Shown: positions 9,143 through 13,813 of the stretch, piece after piece | How positions within the stretch are numbered: the first letter of the stretch is position 1 | How the letters are laid out: the number at the start of each line of letters is the position of its first letter | DNA from: an uncultured Altererythrobacter sp. | Lineage (GTDB): Bacteria > Pseudomonadota > Alphaproteobacteria > Sphingomonadales > Sphingomonadaceae | DNA length: 13,813 nt | Direction of reading: 5' to 3' | Assembly: GCA_946885545.1 (NCBI GenBank) | Contig: CAMPGP010000029.1 | Coordinates: forward strand, 1-13,813 | Notes under the pieces: generated by a model | What the model was told of the DNA's origin: nothing | What the model saw: the letters and a program-made list of their open reading frames with translations, nothing else | The model's database searches: none | Translations under genes and position numbers: made by a program

Positions 9143-9874
9143 CTATTCGCTCTGCGGTTCTTCCGCCGGCGCGTTGAGCATGTCGGCGGTGATCGCCTCC
9201 TGCTGCGGCGGAGCGGGCTGCGGCATGGTCTGCGGCTTGCCGTCCGCCGCGATCGAGGCCTGGACGATGCGGGTAGGATTGGCCGGCGGCTCGCCGCGCT
9301 GGATCGCGTCGACGGCGGCCATGTTGCCGATCACGCGGCCGAAGTTGGTGTAGCGCTTGTCGAGCGCGAAACGCGGATAGAACACGATAAAGAACTGGCT
9401 GTTCGCGCTGTCTTCCGACTGCGCCCGCGCCATGGCCACGCTGCCGCGCACGTGCGGCATCGGGTTGAACTCTTCCTCGAGATCCGGAAGCTGCGAGCCG
9501 CCCTGCCCGGTGCCCGTCGGATCGCCCGTCTGCGCCATGAAGCCATCGATCACGCGGTGGAAGATCACCCCGTCGTAGAAGCCCTGCCGCGCGAGAGTCT
9601 TGACCCGCTCGACATGGCTGGGCGCCCAGCTCGGCATCAGCCGGATCGCCACGCGCTCGCCGTTCGACAGGTCGAGCAGCAGGATATTCTCGAGATCTTC
9701 CTGCACGTTGTAATTGATCGGGGCGAAGGCGGCGGTCGAAGTCGAGGACGCGGGCGTGGTCTCGGCTTCGGTCGTCGCTGGCGCTTCCTCTTCGGCGGCA
9801 TCCTGCGCAAGGGCCATCGTCGGAGCGGCAGCCAGCGAGATCAGGGCGCCGGCGGCTATCAGGCGTTTCAGCAT
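9143..9874 (-). CDS. Secreted cyclophilin-type peptidyl-prolyl cis-trans isomerase (243 aa)
   Basis: Catalyses proline isomerisation, here probably in the periplasm to aid folding of exported proteins. The start at 9874 is chosen because it gives a clean signal peptide (MLKRLIAAGALISLAAAPTMALAQ, cleavage near residue 22-24) and has GGGA 5 nt upstream; an ATG at 9898 is possible but has no site. A Glu/Ala/Thr-rich linker (25-50) precedes the cyclophilin domain (about 55-195). Catalytic features are R107 in FHRVIDGFMAQTGD, Q115 and NSQFFI at 159-163. The Trp and His that human CypA carries at 121 and 126 appear replaced (FALDKRYTNFG), common in bacterial members and usually linked to weak cyclosporin binding. 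The tail after about 200 is Pro/Gln-rich. It lies between coaD and queA on the same strand. Confidence 0.93.
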   Translation of the reverse strand: MLKRLIAAGALISLAAAPTMALAQDAAEEEAPATTEAETTPASSTSTAAFAPINYNVQEDLENILLLDLSNGERVAIRLMPSWAPSHVERVKTLARQGFYDGVIFHRVIDGFMAQTGDPTGTGQGGSQLPDLEEEFNPMPHVRGSVAMARAQSEDSANSQFFIVFYPRFALDKRYTNFGRVIGNMAAVDAIQRGEPPANPTRIVQASIAADGKPQTMPQPAPPQQEAITADMLNAPAEEPQSE

Positions 9875-9911
9875 GGAATTCCCGTCAATTGAGCTCATGT
9901 TTCGGTGGCAG

Positions 9912-9940
9912 CGTCTAGCGGCGCCGGACTGTCGGTTCAA
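9912..9940 (-). promoter_or_regulatory. Possible promoter ahead of the cyclophilin gene
   Basis: On the minus strand, TTGAAC (9940-9935), a 17-bp spacer and TAGACG (9917-9912) lie in the 103-bp gap between coaD and the cyclophilin gene, which is the widest gap in this run. The hexamers match the consensus only partly (TTGA-, TA-A), so this is a weak call. It would allow the cyclophilin and queA to be transcribed without xseB-ispA-coaD. Confidence 0.25.
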
Positions 9941-9977
9941 TGAATGATGCACGTCGTCCGCCGTTCAGGCGCGCCGA

Positions 9978-10502
9978 TCAATAGTCGCCCAGGCGGCCGA
10001 TCTTTTCCACGCGCGCGATCACGTCCTCGCACACCGCGGGGCTGACGAACGGGGCGATGTCGCCGCCGAACAGGGCGATTTCCTTGACCAGCTTGGAAGC
10101 GATCGGCTGGAGAGAAACGTCGGCCATCAGGAACACGGTCTCGATCTCGGCATCGATCTGCTGGTTCATGCCCGCCATCTGATATTCGTACTCGAAGTCC
10201 GCGACGGCGCGCAGGCCGCGCACGATCACGCTCGCGCCCTGCTTGTTGGCGAACTTCATCAGCAGCGCGTTGAACCCGACCACCTCGACGTTGTCGATCC
10301 CGAGCGTCGCGACCTCGCGCCGGACCATGTCCATGCGCTCGTCGGGCTGGAACATCGGGTTCTTCGACGGGTTCGTCGTAACCCCCACGATCAGCCGGTC
10401 GACCAGCTTCGCCCCGCGCCGGATGATGTCTGCATGGCCGAGCGTGATCGGATCGAAAGTACCGGGATAGACGCCGATGCGCCCCTTGACCGTGGCGCTC
10501 AC
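9978..10502 (-). CDS. coaD: Phosphopantetheine adenylyltransferase CoaD (174 aa)
   Basis: Fourth step of coenzyme A synthesis: 4'-phosphopantetheine + ATP to dephospho-CoA + PPi, in the cytoplasm. The nucleotidyltransferase fold is evident: GVYPGTFDPITLGHADII with the TxGH-type motif (T20, H23), then RLIVGVTTNPSKNPMF, ASVIVRGLRAVADFEYEYQMAGMN and the C-terminal PIASKLVKEIA, which stands where the ISSTxxR-like motif of the superfamily is found. The start is the GTG at 10502, giving a seven-residue lead into GRIGVYPG and overlapping the ispA stop as GTGA; no ATG is available near the N terminus of the fold. The 4-bp overlap points to coupled translation with ispA. Slightly longer than the usual 160-170 residues because of the N-terminal lead. 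Confidence 0.96.
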   Translation of the reverse strand: MSATVKGRIGVYPGTFDPITLGHADIIRRGAKLVDRLIVGVTTNPSKNPMFQPDERMDMVRREVATLGIDNVEVVGFNALLMKFANKQGASVIVRGLRAVADFEYEYQMAGMNQQIDAEIETVFLMADVSLQPIASKLVKEIALFGGDIAPFVSPAVCEDVIARVEKIGRLGDY

Positions 10503-11407
10503 CTGTCTCTCTCCACTATGAACCGCGCGAGCGCGCGCAGGACGTCGGCTTCGCTGCCGTGCGGGGCGAGATGGCCGACCGCCTGTTCCACCAGTGCGCG
10601 GGCCTGGTCGCGGGCCTTGTCGGCGCCCATGAGCGTCACGAAGGTCTGCTTGCCCTGCTCGTCGTCCTTGCGCAGCGCCTTGCCCGCCTTGGTCTCGTCG
10701 CCTTCGTGATCGAGCAGGTCGTCGGCGATCTGGAACGCGAGGCCGACATCGCGCGAATACCCGCGCAGGTGCGCGCGCGCATCGGGCGGGACGCGGCCGA
10801 GGATCGCGCCCATTTCTACGGAAGCGGCCAGCAGCGCGCCGGTCTTGAGTTGCTGCAGGCGGGTGATCGCCTGCAGGTCGTAGTCCTGCTCGCCCGCGAC
10901 CATATCCATCATCTGCCCGCCGGCCATGCCGCCCATCCCGCTCGCCCCGGCGAGCGTGGATACGAGTTCGGCGCGCACGAAGGGATCGCCGACCGTCTCG
11001 GGCATGGAGAGGATCTCGAACGCGAGAGCGTGGAGCGCGTCCCCCGCAAGCACCGCGGTCGCCTCGTCGAAGGCCTTGTGCAGCGTCGGCTTGCCGTGGC
11101 GCAGGTCGTCGTCGTCCATGCATGGCAAGTCGTCGTGGATCAGCGAATAGACGTGGATCGCCTCGACCGCGCAACCGCATTTCACCGCCGTCTCGCGCGC
11201 CACCCCGTACATTCCGGCGGTCGCGGCGAGCAGCAGCGGCCGCACGCGCTTGCCCCCGTCGATGGCGGCGTAGCGCATGGCCTCGACCAGTCTGGCGCGG
11301 GTATCGCCGGGGACCGGCAAGAATTCGTCGAACGCGGCGTCGACGTCGCGCTGGATTCGCGCAAGTCCGCCGGCAAGCTGGTTCGAACGTTCGCCGACCA
11401 GCTCCAC
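10499..11407 (-). CDS. ispA: Short-chain polyprenyl (farnesyl/geranyl) diphosphate synthase, 302 aa
   Basis: Condenses IPP with DMAPP/GPP to make farnesyl diphosphate (or GPP/GGPP), the precursor of undecaprenyl phosphate, quinone side chains and carotenoids. The first aspartate-rich motif is HDDLPCMDDDD (91-101, with the extra residues typical of bacterial short-chain enzymes), followed by RHGKPTLHKAF. The second is DDLLD (229-233) in GLAFQIADDLLD. GGKRVRPLL (51-59) binds IPP, and QMMDM and LQQLKTGAL are also standard. Product length cannot be fixed by eye; FPP is the default. It starts at a GTG (11407) one base after the xseB stop, with GGAAG six bases upstream as a ribosome-binding site inside the xseB end. 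Its stop overlaps the coaD start. The xseB-ispA pairing is common in proteobacteria. Confidence 0.94.
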   Translation of the reverse strand: MELVGERSNQLAGGLARIQRDVDAAFDEFLPVPGDTRARLVEAMRYAAIDGGKRVRPLLLAATAGMYGVARETAVKCGCAVEAIHVYSLIHDDLPCMDDDDLRHGKPTLHKAFDEATAVLAGDALHALAFEILSMPETVGDPFVRAELVSTLAGASGMGGMAGGQMMDMVAGEQDYDLQAITRLQQLKTGALLAASVEMGAILGRVPPDARAHLRGYSRDVGLAFQIADDLLDHEGDETKAGKALRKDDEQGKQTFVTLMGADKARDQARALVEQAVGHLAPHGSEADVLRALARFIVERDR

Positions 11408-11408
11408 G

Positions 11409-11660
11409 TCAGGCTTCCGCGTCGAAGGGTGCAGTGCCCCGCGCCTGCCCGTCGGGGCCGGTCACGATCTTCTCGATCCGCGCCTGCGCCGCATCGAGCC
11501 GCGCCTGGCAATGGCGCCGCAATGCCTCGCCGCGTTCGTAGAGCGTGATGGAATCGTCGAGCGGGACTTCGCCGCCTTCCAGCTTCCTCACGATTTCCTC
11601 GAGCGCGCGGAGCGCATCCTCGAACGACATGTCTGCGATTGCGGGAGCGGCCTCGGTCAT
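11409..11660 (-). CDS. xseB: Exodeoxyribonuclease VII small subunit XseB (83 aa)
   Basis: Small helical subunit of exonuclease VII, which degrades single-stranded DNA to oligonucleotides; several XseB copies bind one XseA. The family signature MSFEDALRALEEIVRKLEGGEVPLDDSI..YERGEALRRHCQARLDAAQARIEKI covers residues 11-65. Length is normal. The start at 11660 (MTEAAPAIADMSFEDAL) is taken; the internal ATG at 11630 would also keep the whole domain, and neither has a clear Shine-Dalgarno site. First gene of the minus-strand xseB-ispA-coaD run. xseA is not in the window. Confidence 0.94.
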   Translation of the reverse strand: MTEAAPAIADMSFEDALRALEEIVRKLEGGEVPLDDSITLYERGEALRRHCQARLDAAQARIEKIVTGPDGQARGTAPFDAEA

Positions 11661-11669
11661 GGCGCAGGA

Positions 11670-11701
11670 CCATTGACCGGCGCTCCGGCCTTGGTCAAGT
11701 T
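11670..11701. promoter_or_regulatory. Possible mirrored divergent promoters between xseB and the DUF2177 gene
   Basis: The 64-bp divergent spacer contains TTGACC (11673-11678) and its inverted copy GGTCAA (11693-11698). Each could be a -35 box, one per direction, with partly matching -10 regions that overlap the opposite -35 (CAAGTT on plus, CAATGG on minus, both after 17 bp). The -10 matches are poor; alternatively the inverted repeat is an operator. Confidence 0.3.
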
Positions 11702-11711
11702 GCGAGGCGAC

Positions 11712-11718
11712 AGGGGAG
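11712..11718 (+). promoter_or_regulatory. Shine-Dalgarno site of the DUF2177 gene
   Basis: AGGGGAG ends 6 nt before the ATG at 11725. It is a strong site and supports that start. Confidence 0.65.
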
Positions 11719-11724
11719 ACGGGA

Positions 11725-12120
11725 ATGAAGTGGATTGTCGCTTACGGCGCTGCGGCGCTGGCGTTCGGTGCGCTCGACGCCGTCTGGCTGCGCTGGGCCG
11801 GGCCGAACTTCTACCGCCCGGCGATTGGCGAGCTTCTGGCGGACAGCTTCCGCATGGCCCCCGCGCTCGTGTTCTACGCGGCTTATGTCGCCGCGATGGT
11901 CTGGTTCGCGGTGCGCCCCGGGCTCGCGGGCGGGATCGGTGCGGCGGCGCTGAACGGGTCGCTGCTCGGCGCGATCTGCTATGCCACCTACGACCTTACC
12001 AACCAGGCGACGATGAAGGTCTGGCCCGTCCACGTGACTCTGGCCGACATCGCCTGGGGCGCCTTCGCGACGGCGGTCGCGGCGAGCGTGGCCACCTGGG
12101 CCGCGGGCCGGTTCGCCTAG
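11725..12120 (+). CDS. DUF2177 family membrane protein (131 aa)
   Basis: Small inner-membrane protein of unknown function. The sequence matches the DUF2177 pattern: FGALDAVWLRW.GPNFYRPAIGELLAD near the N terminus, a central VFYAAYVAAMVWFAVRPGL, then LLGAICYATYDLTNQATMKVWP.HVTLADIAWG. About four hydrophobic segments are visible (1-20, 45-65, 70-92, 105-128). The start has a strong Shine-Dalgarno site. The amber stop at 12118-12120 is immediately followed, in the same frame, by the next membrane-protein gene, so the two are almost certainly one transcription unit and are separated by a single stop codon. The gene is divergent from xseB. No enzymatic residue pattern is known to me for this family. 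Confidence 0.88.
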   Translation: MKWIVAYGAAALAFGALDAVWLRWAGPNFYRPAIGELLADSFRMAPALVFYAAYVAAMVWFAVRPGLAGGIGAAALNGSLLGAICYATYDLTNQATMKVWPVHVTLADIAWGAFATAVAASVATWAAGRFA

Positions 12121-12807
12121 AGGTACATCGGTCACTGGGCCGCCGCCTTCGCCGCGGCCGCTGCGCACAAGCGCGCGCCCAAGCTTGGGACGCTGTTCGT
12201 CGCCGCGCAGCTGGTCGACTGGGGCTTCTTCGCGCTCGCCACCGTGGGCGTGGAGAAGATGCGCATCGTGCCGGGCGCGACCACGATGAACCCGCTCGAT
12301 CTCTACCACATGCCCTATACCCACAGCCTGTTGGGCAGTTCGCTGTGGGCGATCGCCTTTGCGATCGTGCTGCTCGCGTGGCGGCGCGACCCGCTCACCG
12401 CCGGGATCGGGGGGATGGTCGTCCTCTCGCACTGGCTGCTCGACCTAGTGGTCCACCGCCCCGATCTGACACTGGCGGGTCACGCACCGCGGCTCGGCTT
12501 CGGACTGTGGAACTTGCCCGAAGTCGCGATACCGCTCGAAATCCTGCTGACGCTCGGAGCGTTCGCGCTCTACGTGCGTCGCACCAAGGGGCCAATAGGC
12601 CCGCCGCTGATCCTGATATCGCTCCTTTGCGCGATGCAGGCGATCAACTGGTTCGGTCCGCCGCCCGAATCGGCGGGACCGGCGCTCTATCTCACCGCGC
12701 TCGCCGCGTTCGCACTGGCCACGTGGGTCGCGAGCTGGGTCGGCAACACGCGCTGGCACAAGCACGAGGTCGGGCTCGGCGTCGCGACATGGCGGAGGCA
12801 CGGGTAG
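12121..12807 (+). CDS. Multi-spanning membrane protein of unknown function; start codon unclear (ATG expected, AGG present)
   Basis: The frame from 12121 encodes an intact membrane protein of about 228 residues. It opens YIGHWAAAFAAAA..KRAPKLGTLFVAAQLVDWGFF, the conserved N terminus of a family of putative membrane proteins I recall as starting MYIGH. It continues with RIVPGATTMNPLDLYHMPYTHSLLGS, SHWLLDLVVHRPDL and LWNLPEVAIPLEI, plus about five to six hydrophobic segments. The clustered His and Asp residues recall YdjM-like membrane 'hydrolases'; no activity is established. The codon where ATG is expected is AGG, directly after the DUF2177 TAG. The next in-frame candidates are CTG 12193, GTG 12244, GTG 12250 and ATG 12259, all of which discard conserved sequence and lack a ribosome-binding site. 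It could be an unusual start, stop readthrough, a recent start-loss mutation or a base error. Confidence 0.7.
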   Translation, partial: RYIGHWAAAFAAAAAHKRAPKLGTLFVAAQLVDWGFFALATVGVEKMRIVPGATTMNPLDLYHMPYTHSLLGSSLWAIAFAIVLLAWRRDPLTAGIGGMVVLSHWLLDLVVHRPDLTLAGHAPRLGFGLWNLPEVAIPLEILLTLGAFALYVRRTKGPIGPPLILISLLCAMQAINWFGPPPESAGPALYLTALAAFALATWVASWVGNTRWHKHEVGLGVATWRRHG

Positions 12808-12843
12808 GACCCTAGATCGTTGCCCTGCCCGGCATTGCGTCTT

Positions 12844-12848
12844 AAGGG
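12844..12848 (+). promoter_or_regulatory. Probable Shine-Dalgarno site of purL
   Basis: AAGGG, 7 nt before the ATG at 12856, supports that start. The 48-bp gap from the preceding gene shows no convincing promoter. Confidence 0.5.
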
Positions 12849-12855
12849 CGCGCGC

Positions 12856-13813
<958 letters not shown>

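Noticed and set aside
11277..12815. A 512-codon plus-strand open frame crossing xseB, ispA, the DUF2177 gene and the following gene.
   Set aside because: It is antisense or out of frame to well-recognised genes, has low-complexity Arg/Ala composition, and shows no domain. An open shadow frame expected at this GC content.
12811..12848. A promoter for purL (TTGCCC then CTTAAG).
   Set aside because: The spacing is 15 bp and both boxes are poor, so it cannot be supported over read-through from the preceding gene.

Overview
The window reads as a chromosomal segment of a GC-rich alphaproteobacterium, most likely of the order Sphingomonadales (Erythrobacteraceae/Sphingomonadaceae type). The pointers are strong G/C bias at third codon positions, the S4, Tgt, CoaD and PurL protein sequences, and the gene order xseB-ispA-coaD-PPIase-queA. 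Assignment below order level is inference. There are 15 protein genes (two cut by the window edges). I see no tRNA, rRNA, CRISPR array, insertion sequence or phage gene.

Left part (1-2027). The 3' end of trmJ (tRNA methyltransferase) converges with a small PchB-like AroQ chorismate mutase, and their stop codons share one CTAG. A 206-bp divergent spacer carries the rpsD (ribosomal protein S4) promoter and leader. In that leader one segment can pair either upstream or downstream. rpsD ends in a strong terminator that also looks usable from the other strand, followed by a 150-bp gene-free stretch with an imperfect inverted repeat.

Centre (2028-8089). A minus-strand chain runs carotenoid/stilbene oxygenase -> ABC ATPase -> ABC-2 permease -> DUF481 outer-membrane barrel -> tgt. 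The last three junctions overlap (ATGA, ATGA, TGATG), so translation is probably coupled down to tgt. A divergent TetR regulator sits at the head of the chain, and three GTCAACA copies lie across the oxygenase promoter. This block separates queA from tgt, two queuosine genes that are neighbours in many bacteria. It is the best candidate here for an undescribed functional unit: a TetR-controlled oxidative-cleavage and envelope-export cassette that has captured a tRNA-modification gene.

Right part (8059-11660). A minus-strand housekeeping chain runs xseB -> ispA -> coaD -> periplasmic cyclophilin -> queA, with tight junctions at xseB/ispA/coaD and a possible internal promoter ahead of the cyclophilin.

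Far right (11725-13813). On the plus strand lie a DUF2177 membrane protein, then a second membrane protein whose conserved N terminus is intact but whose expected ATG reads AGG directly after the DUF2177 amber stop, in the same frame, and finally the 5' two-fifths or so of purL (purine synthesis).
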